64,000 bases of DNA from Hymenoscyphus infarciens (Eukaryota > Ascomycota > Leotiomycetes > Helotiales > Helotiaceae): assembly GCA_001414345.1 (NCBI GenBank), contig LLCB01000010.1, positions 1 through 64,000 on the forward strand, read 5' to 3'. Both the position numbers and the translations under genes were made by a program. Below, one piece after another: positions 36,482 to 47,833 of this stretch (position 1 is its first letter; each line of letters starts with the position of its first letter). The notes under the pieces were generated by a model, which was given only the letters and a program-made list of their open reading frames with translations, was not told the DNA's origin and ran no database searches.

Positions 36482-36613
36482 AGCTTTTAAAAAATCTACG
36501 TTTATTAATTTACGATTTGTGATTTACGATTTAGCTCTAAAAGGCTATATACTTAGAAATCTAAGCTTTATGATTTACAATTTACGATTTACGATTTACG
36601 ATTTACGATTTAG
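36482..36613 (-). repeat. Right TIR core, inverted copy
   Basis: The reverse complement repeats the same order as the left TIR: AAATCGT units, the AAGCTTAGATTTCTAAG block, more AAATCGT units, then AATAAACGTAGATTTTTT. Differences from the left arm are mostly C/T or G/A, with a few small length changes in the unit count. Confidence 0.8.
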
Positions 36614-36653
36614 TTGATTCTGACTTTTAGTACGTACGGGATGCCGTACCTCG

Positions 36654-37303
36654 GGAGTCGGGAAGAGCACTTCGTGAAAAGTTTGAAAATCCTGACTGTG
36701 GTGATGAAGTTTGGGTAAGTTCTTCTTTGGTGAACTCTGTAGCAACGATGTGGTTCCACCAGACTTTACTCGCGTACTAACAATTTTTTTGGCTTCTGCG
36801 CATCTGAACTGAACAATGATAAAAGGGACATTTGAAGATGTAAGAGATGTAACGACGAAGCCAAGTACAATAGCACGGCGTCACGGGAGTATCGGACTTG
36901 GGAGTGTAGTAAAAGCGGCAGTACCATCCATCTAGCTCTCGTAACTCTCATTGCTTTAAGCTAAAGACTTGGAACAATTGCGAATCACGCTGATTCTTGG
37001 AACAATGAAACCAAACCCACCTAGAGTAATGCTTTGGCTTATCCTTGAAATTTGGAACAACGAGAGTTAGGGGAAGTGATAAAATGAGTATTTCTGCCGC
37101 TTTTATTGTCACCCCCCCCCCCACCACCACACAGTCGCCGGAGTAACAGTTGCCTCATCGAGCCCCGAGTTATTTTCCCCTCCATCAATACCCGCGAAGA
37201 AACACACTCCAAAATTGTCATTGAATCAAAAAACTAAAAACACATCCTCAAAAAAAGTAACCTTACCCTGGCTGTATAAAATCAAGCTAAACCAAGAAAC
37301 ACC
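36654..37303 (+). promoter_or_regulatory. Upstream region of the Zn2Cys6 gene
   Basis: Normal composition resumes immediately after the transposon's target duplication. A C11-type homopolymer followed by CCACCACCAC is at about 37111-37132, and a TATAAA box (CTGTATAAAATC) is at 37272-37283, about 25 bp before the start codon. The transposon end lies only 655 bp upstream of the start. Confidence 0.45.
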
Positions 37304-39595
37304 ATGTCCACCCCAGGTGTCACTCCATCTTCAAACCCGAGCTCAATATCTCGGCGTAGAAACGGTCTTCAACCAGCCTGTGAGCCATGTCGAAAATCAA
37401 AAATTCGCTGCGACTATTCAACCACCACCACCATATGTTCCCGATGCAGAAAGAGACAAATCTTCGCTCAATGCATCGTCCTCGACTCCCCGATGACCAA
37501 TAACGGAAACACAACATCAACAAGATTCATAGCCCACAAACCACGTGCATCCCGAAACAAGGTCCCAATAACACCAAGTCCCAGTATAACAACTCCTCGG
37601 GTAGATGTAGCTCCAGTAATCAACGAAGAAAGAGTCCCTGATGCAACCGGCTTCTTCGGATCCCTGAGTTTCCACGATACACTAAAACAAGCAGCCCATG
37701 GGTTACGAGAGATACAAGGAGAGTTTGATGAAGACCCCCAGTGTCTTCCGATGAAGCTCGATTTAGCAGTTAAACTACTCCACCGAATTCCGTCGCAGGC
37801 TCTCTGTGAAAAACTTATTAATCACTATAAACCGAATTCCGGGGAGGGACTTTTCCCTAAAGAAATAGTGAGGGAGGTTAATGCTTCTTTCTGGGCGACC
37901 CATGGGGACGGACTGAGAAAGGGCGAGTTGGAGGCGATTGGCGGGGAGATTAGGAAGTGTACTAAGGCTGACCTTAAACAGTTTGGGAATCCTCAGGAGT
38001 GGAGAGAGCAGTTTTGTGGGGCGAATACCAGGTGGGAAGTCCTCGGGTTGGTCTTTTCTTCTTTTACTTTTGGAATTGCTGCGTTGGAAGAGAATGATTT
38101 GATGTTCTCGGATCCAAATGAGCCGGATTGGACGAGGAAGAAGGCCATTAATGGGATGAAAGCTTGTGTGGAAATGTGTATTGAATTATGTGGGAACTCT
38201 CTGAATATCTTGACATGCATTCTTCTTTACAGGAATCTTCTCCTGGAGACCATTATCCACGGCGACGCCAGTGAGTCTATATCGAACAGCTTACTACAGA
38301 GAAGACACCGCTCACATCCATAACAGGTATCACAGTATGGAGACTTCATCATGATCTAGTCGCAATGGGAACAGCACTTGGTCTTCACCTGTACCAAGGG
38401 ACTCCCGAAGTCTCCATCCACTCCGAACTAACCAAGCGATTGAGCTCAGCTTTGTTTTGGGGTGATAAAGAAATCGCTCTATTTACAGGTAGACCGCCTG
38501 CATTGACTCGGCATTATCATACCTGTCCGCCCCCATTAGATATATCCGACGAGGCATTATTGACTGGTGGTGATCTTCTCCAGCAGGAAATCGATAACTT
38601 GGATGAACATGGTTGGAATAAAGAGGGTAAGATGCATAGTGCAACTCTCATCAGAAAACTAGTCCTGGTTTCCTTTATCCAAGACGAGGTCATGGAACTG
38701 TTTGTGGCGAACAACGCGGAGCAGCAATTCTTCAAGGAACGAGTTGAGTGAGTAACTCCAACATATTTGAAAGCCTACCTGAAGGGTGATTAACTTCAGG
38801 ATCATACAAGTTTTTGTTGACAGGAACTCAGTGCTCTGAAAAGGAAGACCGCCGAAATATACAAACACATGCCGATCATAGTAGAAGCAAACAAAGAAAT
38901 GCTCTCAGCATCGAAAAATGACGCCGAAGTCTGGAATTTATTATTCAACCGCCTCGACTTTCTTCGCATCCATCTCAATTTGGAGCGTCTCGCTAGCGAA
39001 CGAGGGCATGATAGCAAGGAGAGATTATACCAGATTGCTAGAGAACTGGTAGATCTAGCAGTTTTTTTCTGGGTGGAAAGAGATCGCACCCGAGATAGAC
39101 ATTATGATTATGACTTCATGGTACGTCCTCAGCATAGAAATGAAAATGAAAATCGTTCCCCACTCTAGAAAACGGGGACTAACCCAAACTTTCCAGATAA
39201 TGTGTTATGGTATGCCTTCAACAGGAATTCTATGCACCGCCCTTTTGAAACAAACTCAATACCCATCTGAAGTCCCAGCCTCAATAAAACTTCCCACCTC
39301 CGAAGTAGTTCAGAACCTCAGTCTCATGGTGGGCTTCCTAGAATGGATTCGACCATTTGCAGGGAGTTATAAACTATGTCAACGGATGGCGAAAGTAATT
39401 CGGAGAGTTCTCGATCAGGTTTTTGAACCTACACCCGATGTGCCGGTTTCCTCCCAAGACACTCACGAGGAAGGGGTACAGGGCCCATGGCAGTTGGAGG
39501 ATCCATGGCAGGTGGATTTGTCGAGTGAGTGGAATTGGTTGAATAGCATCAATTGGAATCGAGGGGCGAATGGGGATTTGGGGATGTACTGCTGA
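37304..39595 (+). CDS. Zn(II)2Cys6 fungal transcription factor
   Basis: Four exons (37304-38270, 38327-38747, 38832-39120, 39197-39595) give 691 aa. The introns are 56, 84 and 76 bp. The donor of intron 2 (GTGAGT) joins the acceptor AACTCAG at 38831, the only one of three nearby AGs that keeps the frame. The N-terminus holds the binuclear zinc cluster: Cys26, 29, 36, 45, 48 and 57 in CEPCRKSKIRC...CSRCRKRQIFAQC, preceded by a basic SRRRNG. The last spacing (8 residues) is slightly long but tolerated. The middle and C-terminal parts are helical, consistent with the fungal regulator middle region. The C-terminus is Trp/Asp-rich (EDPWQVDLSSEWNWLNS), plausibly an activation segment. Target genes are unknown. 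No gene cluster surrounds it. Confidence 0.85.
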
Positions 39596-40068
39596 TGAAA
39601 ATGCGATGTGATATTTGCAACACGGCTGTTGGGGAACTAGACTAGTTGACAGTTCTAGTGCGAAGTGATGGGTTTGGGTTGGTTAAGAACGACTAATTCA
39701 AAAAGTCACCGAAATATATCATAGTACTACCCTAACATGAGCGACGGCGTAGCCACTGGCACACCGTTGCCGCTTGCTCCGTTTCCTCTAAAGCACAAAT
39801 TGCGTTGAGAATCGAGGATTGCGGATACTTATGCGTGCGAGTTTTGCGAGAAACCGCTTTTGAAGCATTTCTGACGACAAACCCCCCGTGCCTAGATACC
39901 TTCAACGTATACCACTCTAAACAAAATATAAACGTCATTACAAAGGTATCGTAAGCAATCGCTTCTACTTCATTCCAATCCTTCAACCCCAGATTTCGAC
40001 TGGACACCCTGTCGACAGGCTGCGACAACAAATATATTGAGAAGAAATCCCGAGGAAAGCTGGCAACT
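39596..40068. other. Short intergenic stretch
   Basis: 3' flank of the Zn2Cys6 gene. A minus-strand frame at 39732-40079 (115 codons) has no recognisable domain. Its proposed first codons overlap the start of the next gene on the other strand, so I treat it as chance. Confidence 0.35.
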
Positions 40069-40428
40069 ATGTCAGACAACTACGTAAATTGTCCCTCAAA
40101 TGCCCAGAACATATAGCATAACTAACACGACTCACTCATCCAGATACCACCAAGCAAGCTGGTCGCCCCAGCCCCCGGTCACAAAGGAACCAACACTGCC
40201 AGCACCGTCTTCATATCCATCGGCTAGGTCTCCATCGGCTTTCTCCTCATCTGTGCGATAGCATGGAAAATCCGGGCACTTCGTAGAGCGAAACATTCGA
40301 GGGACTTGAAAGAATTGTCTTTCGAGATGGGAAGGAGATCACCTGTCGGAAGAGGGGAAGGTTGTGTGGAATGGCGGGATATGATTTCGTCGTCAGACAA
40401 TGATAGCGAGAGGACGTGGGAGAGATAA
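40069..40428 (+). pseudogene. Small single-pass membrane protein gene broken by an amber codon
   Basis: ATG at 40069 encodes MSDNY, then a 60-bp intron (40084-40143; donor GTAAAT, branch CTAAC, acceptor CATCCAG), then a frame to TAA at 40426-40428, 99 codons in all. The translation runs IPPSKLVAPAPGHKGTNTA, then a hydrophobic stretch STVFISIG-stop-VSIGFLLICAIAWKI, a basic stop-transfer (RALRRAKHSRDLKE) and an acidic tail. This is the layout of a type III single-pass protein. The one internal stop, TAG at 40225-40227, falls in the middle of the membrane segment. I see no plausible intron that removes it. Either a recent nonsense mutation, a sequencing error or readthrough. No homologous family is named. 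Confidence 0.5.
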
Positions 40429-42803
40429 GATGACAGTGATTTGGAAAAGGGGATAGGAGAGAGGAAGGGGGATGATTTGAGGAGGTGGCGGTCTTGCTGA
40501 GGTGGGGACATGATGATTGCGAGAAATATTGCGCTTGCCCCCTTACTTTTGTTGGGAAGAAATAAAGATTCTCAACCGCAGTGTGTGAAAGCATCGTACT
40601 TGCGTATCAACGCCGATACGCCCTGCGTATGCACCACCTTGCAGTTCAAGAAAAATAAAGCCAGGTACCTTATGTTCCAGTCGGAATCGAGCCAGGAAAG
40701 AGCTAGTCCAAAAGCATGACTTTTGCTGCTGAAGCCCGAACTTGTGATAAACATGAAAATCGGTGTAAATTGCGACTCGTTCATAACTTCCGAGAACAAT
40801 ACCAATTACATTAGGGCGCTTCAACTTTGAAAACAATTGCCTTGAATTGCCCTCATAGTTGGAGCAACGCTGTAGAGCTAAAGCAGACGCGAACTTGAAG
40901 GATTTACAGCCACTTTTACTGGAATGTCCAGCCCAACCAAGTCTCACCCACCAGGAAAAACGCAAGATGACAACTGCAACCAGAAACATACACCGGAACA
41001 TCTACAAAGAATTGCAGGAAGTCCGATATTGTCAGCAGCGAAGACAAATCTGGATGTCCGTTTTGCGTAACCTGAAACCTCCCGATTCCCGAAAGCTGCA
41101 AGCAACCTGGAAAACTGAGATTCTCCCAAAAGCTGGGGCTGCCAAGCTCCCCCAGCCAAAGGTAAACTTTTTTCAGTTTGAATTTTGGAGTTTCCAAGAC
41201 AATACCAAGCTTAAGATCGTCCGGCGTCAACGGTGTTGGAGCTTTCCCTGTCCTGTCATCTCCCCGCAACACCAAAGACTTTTTTCGGGATGGAGAAGGT
41301 TGGGGGGTGAAAAAATCAACGATAGAAAGATGTGAGATTCGGATGGATTTTGAGAAGGGGAAAACAATTGAAGAGAACGAGGAAAGGAAGCGCCTCTACG
41401 AGATTAATCATAAACCCGGCCGTTAGGTCGTATCAGATTGTCCAAGGGATGGTGAGATTCACGTGAGCGTTATGCGGCCACTCCGGGGATGGCACGATGA
41501 TTCTGAGACTCTTCAGACGATTTTGCGTAACCCCCTATTTTGGCTTTTAATACGCCTCTTCCATTACACGGGATGAACGCCTCTTGGAGCTGCGTGATTT
41601 AATGGTCGTTAATTATGCATGTCTTGGTTGTTCTCTCATGTTTTCTCTCCTTACATCCCACGTCCTGACTGTCGGGTGTCTGCAAACCTGGTGTTCTTCC
41701 CTGGAAAATGAGATTGGACTGCAACGGATTGAGAGAAATAATACGAACTGGCAATGGTGTCTTTTTGACGGGTCAATTACCAAGTTAGTTACCTATTTTT
41801 AAAATTTACTTTTGATTTATTAAACATTTTCTGATTGGCTGAAATGTCTACAGACCGGCAGTAATCGGGGCGGATCTGAAGAAAGGGGGACAGGGCTGAT
41901 GCTAGCTGTGCGGCGAGAATGACAATTTTCTTACAACTTGCGGCATCGTCTCAATGCTGGTTGTTTGAGATTTCGGACTGGGCGTGGAGAAGAATGCAAC
42001 TCAAAGCTTGACGGGTGGATTATGACGCTCCATTGACAAGTGTAAAAATATTGTCAAAATTAAACTTAAAAGTCATCGAGGCGAATTCAACATTCAACAA
42101 AAGTCAACTCTCCCGTACGGCAGCTAGATTTGACTCCCGTATGCACTCGTACTCCGGCATGCTACTATAGTGCACTCCCAGTGGAGCTCCTGCAGTGCAC
42201 GCTGAGGTGCCGTGCCCGAGTGTCCCCTCCCCGGCTTTTAGAGCTTCCATTTCGTTGCATTTCCCGAATCAACAGTTCGTTCCGAATTCCGCTTCTGAAG
42301 CTGTGAGAGGTCACCGATCGACCCGCCGCTCTCGTCAACTCCTGGCCCAGACTTCTTTTAGCCATTTCCCTCAAGCCCCTTGAGAGACAAGAGAAACAAC
42401 TTCCGTGAAGAGTTGTCACCTTCGTGCTCTCAGCCTCTCACCCACTCCAATTACCAATATATTCCGATTTCTTCCCTTTACGGCCCACTAACAATGGGTC
42501 TTTTATCCCCCTTTACACTAAGATCCACCACATCCATGCCCGCCACGGGCCGTGGGTACAGATGGGGGAACCTTCGGATGGCATCCCAAGCCTTTTTGAC
42601 AACCCGTCGGGTCTAAAATCCTACGAGGGCCTATTGAAACCCCAACGAAACGAGACATGCTCTTCGTTACAAGTGTTCGCCGGGATCCGCGTACGTCTAG
42701 TTAAAAAGTTGTTCCCACCAAAAGCACCTTCTTCCATGCAAGATTCTTATATGTATGCCATCCCCCAAGAAACGTATCTCCATATCTAAACTTCTTTCCT
42801 CCA
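40429..42803. other. Intergenic and malic enzyme leader
   Basis: No gene could be defended in 40429-42100. Overlapping open frames on both strands at 40543-41335 have no domain features. From about 42100 the sequence is likely promoter and leader of the malic enzyme gene. It is CT-rich, with short upstream frames (42195-42383, 42380-42616, 42424-42789). The last of these ends 15 bp before the start ATG, so upstream-frame control of translation is possible if the transcript begins that far up. Confidence 0.4.
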
Positions 42804-44967
42804 ATGGCTTCTTACTCAAATTATAGCAATAATAGTTCCGGATTGGCTACTCCCAGATCATCTTCCCCCTCCTCCGTTACCAGTCGTTCCTCAGCTACTA
42901 CTATTAGCAAGCGTATGTCTCTCTCTGGAAGAAGGATGTCAGGCTTTAATCCAATGGCTGCTGTTGATACCACTGCAATTGAAGCTGCAATGAAAATGTC
43001 TGCTCTCGATGGACTTCGCGGTTACTCGACAGAACATTATGGTACAGTAAAACAATACAAAACTACAGATTATGTGCCAAAATCACATGCTGGAGGTTAT
43101 CAGGTTATCCGGGAACCAGCTTGGAACAAAGGTACGAAATGCTGTAACCCCGCCCAAAACTCCAGCTAATACGGGTTCTAGGTACTTCTTTCAGCCCTGA
43201 TGATAGAGTTTCCAAAAACCTCACTGGCCTCATACCCCATGTCCTAGAGAGCCTCGACACTCAAGTTATACGTGCAATGCGAATGATCAATAGCCGATCT
43301 ACCAATATCGACAAATACCTCTACCTCTCATCCATCAAAGCCTCCAACACTGATCTCTTCTACCGCCTCTTAATCGACAATGTTGAGCAACTTATGCCAC
43401 TCGTTTATACTCCCACAATTGGAGACGTCTGCCTTCAATATTCTACTCTTTATACCAGGCCCGAAGCTCTATACATTTCAATCAAGCAACGCAAATCGAT
43501 CCCAACCATTCTCCGAAATTGGCCATACCCAAATCCTGCCATTTGTGTTGTTACTGATGGATCGAGAATTCTCGGACTTGGTGATCTTGGTGTCAACGGT
43601 GTTGGAATTTCTGTACGTTATTGCACAAAAAATCGTTCCATTGAACTGTTGCTTACAATTCATAGATTGGGAAACTCGCTCTATACACCGGTGCCGCTGG
43701 AATCCACCCAGAACAAACCCTTCCAATCGTCCTCGATTGTGGTACCGCCAACGAGACCAACCTCCGTGATCCCCTTTATCTCGGGTTAAGACAGAAGCGT
43801 GTGTCACCCGAGGTTGCCCTTGAGTTCATGGACGAGTTCATGGCTGCCGTCAAGGAGGTATACCCCAATATGCTTGTTCAATTCGAAGATTTTGAGACCG
43901 AGAAGGCATTCCAATATCTTGAGAGATACAAGATGGAGAAGTGCTTCAACGATGATATTCAAGGAACTGGAGCTGTTGTCTTGGCAGGGTGGGTTCATCT
44001 AGTATCCTTTTCTCAAAATTCACTAACCCGAGATTAGCTATATCGGTGCTGTAAACCTTTCCGGAGTTCCAATAGAAGACCAGAAACTTGTCTTCATGGG
44101 TTCTGGTTCTGCAGGTGTTGGTGTCGCCAAACAAGTAATGGAATACTACACCCGTCGTGGCCTCTCTGAACAAGAAGCCCGCAACAAGTTCTACCTAGTA
44201 GACACCAAGGGTCTGGTAACCTTCGATCGAGGAGACAAGCTCGCTGAGCACAAGAAAATCTTCGCTAGGAAAGATAACAACGGACACCAGTTCCGCACCC
44301 TTGAGGAAGTCATTGAATACGTCAAGCCAACCGCTTTGATCGGTTTGACCGCCACTTTCGGTGTTTTCACCGAGTCCGTCGTTCGTGCCCTGAAGGCATC
44401 GGTTGATGCATCAGGGTTGGGCCGACGACCAGTCCTGTTCCCTCTTAGCAATCCTTTGACTAAGGCCGAGTGCACTTTCGAGCAAGCTGTTACATGGACT
44501 GAGGGTACTGTTATTTTCGCTTCCGGAAGCCCTTTTGCTCCTTACACCATGAAGTCTTCTGAAGGCATCACAACATACTATCCCAACCAAGGAAACAATG
44601 TGTAAGCTATTCCTCATCTACCAACCCCAAAGAAGCTTACTAAACTCTTTTTAGCTACGTTTTCCCAGGTCTGGGTCTCGGAGCTATCCTCGCAAAGTGT
44701 TCTCGTGTAACCGACGCAATGGTCTACACCTCAGCCGCCGCCCTTTCCGGTGCTCTCAATGCAGAAGAAATCCGCATGGGTCTCATCTACCCCAAGATCC
44801 AACGCGTACGCGACGCCTCTGTCATCGTCGCCCGAGAAGTCATGAAATGCGCCCGTCGCGACGGTGTCAGCACTTTACCCGAGGAGACTTGGGTCGAGTG
44901 GGAGGAATGGGGAGATGTCGCTCTCACTGCCTGGATCAAGAAGCAAGTTTATGATCCTCAGTGGTAG
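42804..44967 (+). CDS. mae1: Malic enzyme (NAD(P)-dependent, decarboxylating)
   Basis: Five exons (42804-43131, 43182-43612, 43666-43988, 44038-44601, 44655-44967), with introns of 50, 53, 49 and 53 bp and consistent phases, give 652 aa. The enzyme oxidatively decarboxylates L-malate to pyruvate with NAD(P)+. Landmarks: YTPTIGDVCLQYS and ICVVTDGSRILGLGDLG (substrate side), DCGTANETNL, FEDFETEKAFQYL, the family signature CFNDDIQGTGAVVLAG (about 346-361), and the nucleotide-binding loop FMGSGSAGVGVA (about 380-391). The end is YVFPGLGLGAIL...VYTSAAAL. Intron 3 splits the Gly codon that closes the family signature. The first 50 residues are Ser/Arg-rich (SSVTSRSSATTISKRMSL) and could act as a mitochondrial presequence, although they lack a strong amphipathic helix. 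Cofactor preference cannot be told from sequence alone. Confidence 0.95.
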
Positions 44968-45872
44968 CTCTTCCGACCTCGGCTTTAATTTTCTACACTA
45001 CTTCTAATTCTTTTCTTTGAGCACATGAGCACGCTTTGGGGTTTTATGGGATATCAAAATGGGAATTTGCGAATTTATTTTCTTATGATGAGGGAATGGC
45101 GTTTAGGGATGGATGGGAGATTTTTGGGGTACCACAGTGCTGTATAGATTGCACGTAGATGAATTTCTGTGGTATTGTATAGATGACATAGTGTATAAAT
45201 CTTAAAAGTCATTTCGGAGGTCAAAAGAACGATTAATTGAGTTTCTGTCTTCCCTTTTCAGTGAAATGAATAGGGCCATGTTTGAGGGAATGGATTTCCC
45301 TTGTGGCTGAGCCGCCTAGAAGGCATCAAGTGTTGGCTTTTCTGGATTGGACCGATGCCTTCTAGGCGGCAGCTTTTGGGCCTGGCGAGTGGTCGGATCA
45401 ATCGAATCGCCAGTGGAGTTTCAGAAGTTATAGATGGATGAGTTATTGAGTAATTTGAAACATTATTTGAGGAATATATTGATGAAGAGGTCAAGACAAT
45501 GCGGGGTTAAAACAAGGTGGCAAGTTTAAAGTTCGTAACTTTCTGAAACACCAGGAGAAGTGAATTATTTCTTAGCCACTAGGCCAGAGAAAGAACATCG
45601 CAAAAAAATGAACTAATAAAAATGCTCCTAATAAAAATGCTCCTAATAAAAAAGCTCCATTGAAAAGAGACCTGTCACGTGGCATAGATGCCAAGATATA
45701 TTTGCCTTGAAATGAAGGCACAAATCTAGCCTCGCGTTCCTGCTTGCCTGAAGCTCAATGGCAACAGCGCCAAATCCCCAAACCACAAATATCAACAACA
45801 TACCTCTTTCCATCGTCCCAATCCACCCATCCACCATCCTCAATATCCGGCGATTGTCGTACAACCTCAGAT
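44968..45872. other. Intergenic between malic enzyme and Rpt6
   Basis: 3' flank of the malic enzyme gene including a strong hairpin (45312-45369), then the Rpt6 promoter. A short tandem run AAAATGCTCCTAATA occurs at about 45618-45650. No further gene is recognised. Confidence 0.45.
45312..45369. repeat. Perfect 16-bp inverted repeat with 26-nt loop
   Basis: CCGCCTAGAAGGCATC (45312-45327) is repeated as its exact reverse complement at 45354-45369. The stem can be extended outward by GCTG/CAGC after a 2-nt bulge. It lies about 345 bp after the malic enzyme stop codon. It could fold in the 3' UTR RNA or be a mobile-element footprint. Confidence 0.75.
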
Positions 45873-47143
45873 ATGGCGCTCGATAGTTTCTTTCACAATA
45901 AGATCGAGAGCATGAAGCTCGAGATCATCCAAGGCCAAGCTGTTCTCCGAAGACTGGAAGCCCAGAGAAATGACTACAACTCCCGAGGTAAGGGCCCATA
46001 GTCAGGACATGACGCGGCAAAGCTGACAGAAGTTAGTGCGACTCCTAAGAGAAGAACTGGGATTATTACAGCAGCCAGGATCATATGTAGGGGAAGTAGT
46101 CAAAGTAATGGGAACAAAAAAGGTGTTGGTCAAGGTTCACCCAGAGGGCAAATACGGTATGAATGACCTTCAAATCGCTATTGAAGATCCGAGCTGATGA
46201 TACTACAGTTGTCGATATCTCGGACAACGTCGACATTACAAAACTCACCGTCGGAAAGCGGGTTACCCTCCTCTCCGATTCCTACAAACTCGAAAAGATG
46301 CTTCCATCGTCCGTCGATCCGCTAGTATCATTGATGATGGTAGAGAAGGTTCCCGACAGCACATACGATATGATTGGTGGCTTGGATCAACAGATCAAGG
46401 AGATCAAGGAGGTTATCGAGCTTGGCCTGAAGCATCCCGAACTTTTCGAATCTCTCGGCATAGCGCAACCTAAGGGTGTTTTACTTTACGGACCTCCTGG
46501 AACCGGAAAGACTTTACTTGCACGAGCTGTAGCACATCATACCGACTGTAAATTTATTCGAGTGTCGGGTTCTGAGTTGGTGCAAAAGTATATTGGTGAA
46601 GGTTCAAGAATGGTTCGTGAATTATTCGTCATGGCACGAGAACATGCTCCATCAATCATTTTCATGGATGAAATTGATTCCATTGGATCATCGAGAGTAG
46701 AGGGTTCATCCGGTGGAGATTCGGAAGTTCAGAGAACCATGTTGGAGCTGCTTAATCAACTGGATGGATTCGAGCCTACCAAAAACATCAAAGTCATCAT
46801 GGCGACGAATCGTCTGGATATTCTGGATCCAGCACTTTTACGACCTGGGCGTATTGACCGAAAGATCGAGTTCCCACCACCAACGGTCGAGGCTAGAGCA
46901 GATATTCTTCGAATTCACAGCAGAAGCATGAATCTTACCCGAGGAATCAACCTGACAAAGATTGCTGAGAAGATGAATGGATGTTCCGGGGCTGAGCTCA
47001 AGGGTGTCTGCACAGAGGCAGGAATGTACGCATTGAGAGAACGAAGAGTGCATGTTACGCAGGAAGATTTCGATTTGGCTACGGCCAAGGTTCTGAACAA
47101 GCACGATGATAAGGAGGTCAGTCTCGGAAAATTATGGAAGTAG
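45873..47143 (+). CDS. rpt6: 26S proteasome regulatory ATPase subunit Rpt6 (subunit 8)
   Basis: Three exons (45873-45987, 46037-46156, 46209-47143) with 49- and 52-bp introns give 389 aa, close to the family size. It is one of six AAA ATPases in the base of the 19S particle that unfold substrates for the proteasome. Order: short coiled coil (about 8-50), OB segment ([21 protein letters not shown]), then AAA domain with Walker A GPPGTGKT (173-180), Walker B IIFMDEID (228-235), the sensor ATNRLD and the arginine finger LRPGRIDRK. The C-terminus LGKLWK is Rpt6-like and lacks the HbYX tail of Rpt2/3/5. [17 protein letters not shown] is diagnostic for Rpt6 among the six. The start gives MALDSFF, and an in-frame upstream stretch to 45744 lacks family resemblance. 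Confidence 0.95.
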
Positions 47144-47833
47144 ACGGGGTGGAGTCACACGACATGTACAACAGCGAAAGATATATCAGTTTTACCAAAG
47201 AGTTCTAGATTAATGAAACTCAAAACAGGTGTGTACCGAGTTCTCACCGCTTGTGATGGCCTAGAATCAATCCAACAGCAATGTAACACAGCCATTTTGA
47301 TAGCCTTGTTTTCGTCGACTGCAAGCTTGTATTGTCCCACTTGGACTTTTGCCGGGTGAGGACATAACATGGTGGATCGTGGTTTTGTTTCTCCTATGGC
47401 AGTTTAAGTTGTGGGTCCTCTGTATATACTTAGCCTAGAGGGTTTGAAACGCGAAAATTCCCTCGTACCTAAGTAGGTACATTTAAAGGAAGCCTAAAGC
47501 CTATTTCCGAATTTTCATTACTTGGTGAGATATTGATACTCACGTGTCTTGCCAAGCCCGATTGCCGCTAGTGAGCACAGCGTACCGTGAGCCACACAGG
47601 CAGGCGACTAGGTGCTCAAGGCAGCAACTTTTGGGACTCAAATGTTGAGATACTCCGTACCACCAGTAGGCATCAAGATTGGCATGCTTACGGCCCCTTT
47701 CCTTTACTCCTCAAGTCCCTTTATATCAAGTAAAGACTTTTAACTTCTTCACAACTCTACTTTATCGCTCAAATATATATTCCGACCCCTATACATTTTT
47801 CCCGGTCGTGATTCCAGTCGCAAGGCCTACATC
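47144..47833. other. Intergenic between Rpt6 and the HeLo-protease gene
   Basis: 3' flank of rpt6, then promoter and leader of the next gene, with a CT-rich stretch (about 47677-47780) before the start ATG. No gene seen. Confidence 0.4.

Larger units (their letters stand above)
29575..36648. mobile_element. 7.07-kb RIP-eroded DNA transposon with long TIRs
   Basis: Left end 29575 (TAGGGCGTCCCGTAC) and right end 36648 (reverse complement TACGGCATCCCGTAC) start inverted repeats that stay alignable for about 165 bp, including tandem AAATCGT/AAATCGC units and the shared block AAGCTTAGATTTCTAAG. The element is flanked by the direct repeat CCTCG (29570-29574 and 36649-36653), a 5-bp target duplication. 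The interior is extremely AT-rich, with CpA/TpG almost absent, and holds at least two decayed coding tracts, one of them an rve-type integrase. The flanks return at once to normal composition. The superfamily is not settled. An integrase-type DDE enzyme together with TIRs and a short duplication points to a Ginger/TDD-like group, which is an inference. Confidence 0.8.

Noticed and set aside
39732..40594. Minus-strand frames over and beside the small membrane gene
   Set aside because: They lack domain features, and the opposite strand gives an intron plus a membrane protein layout.
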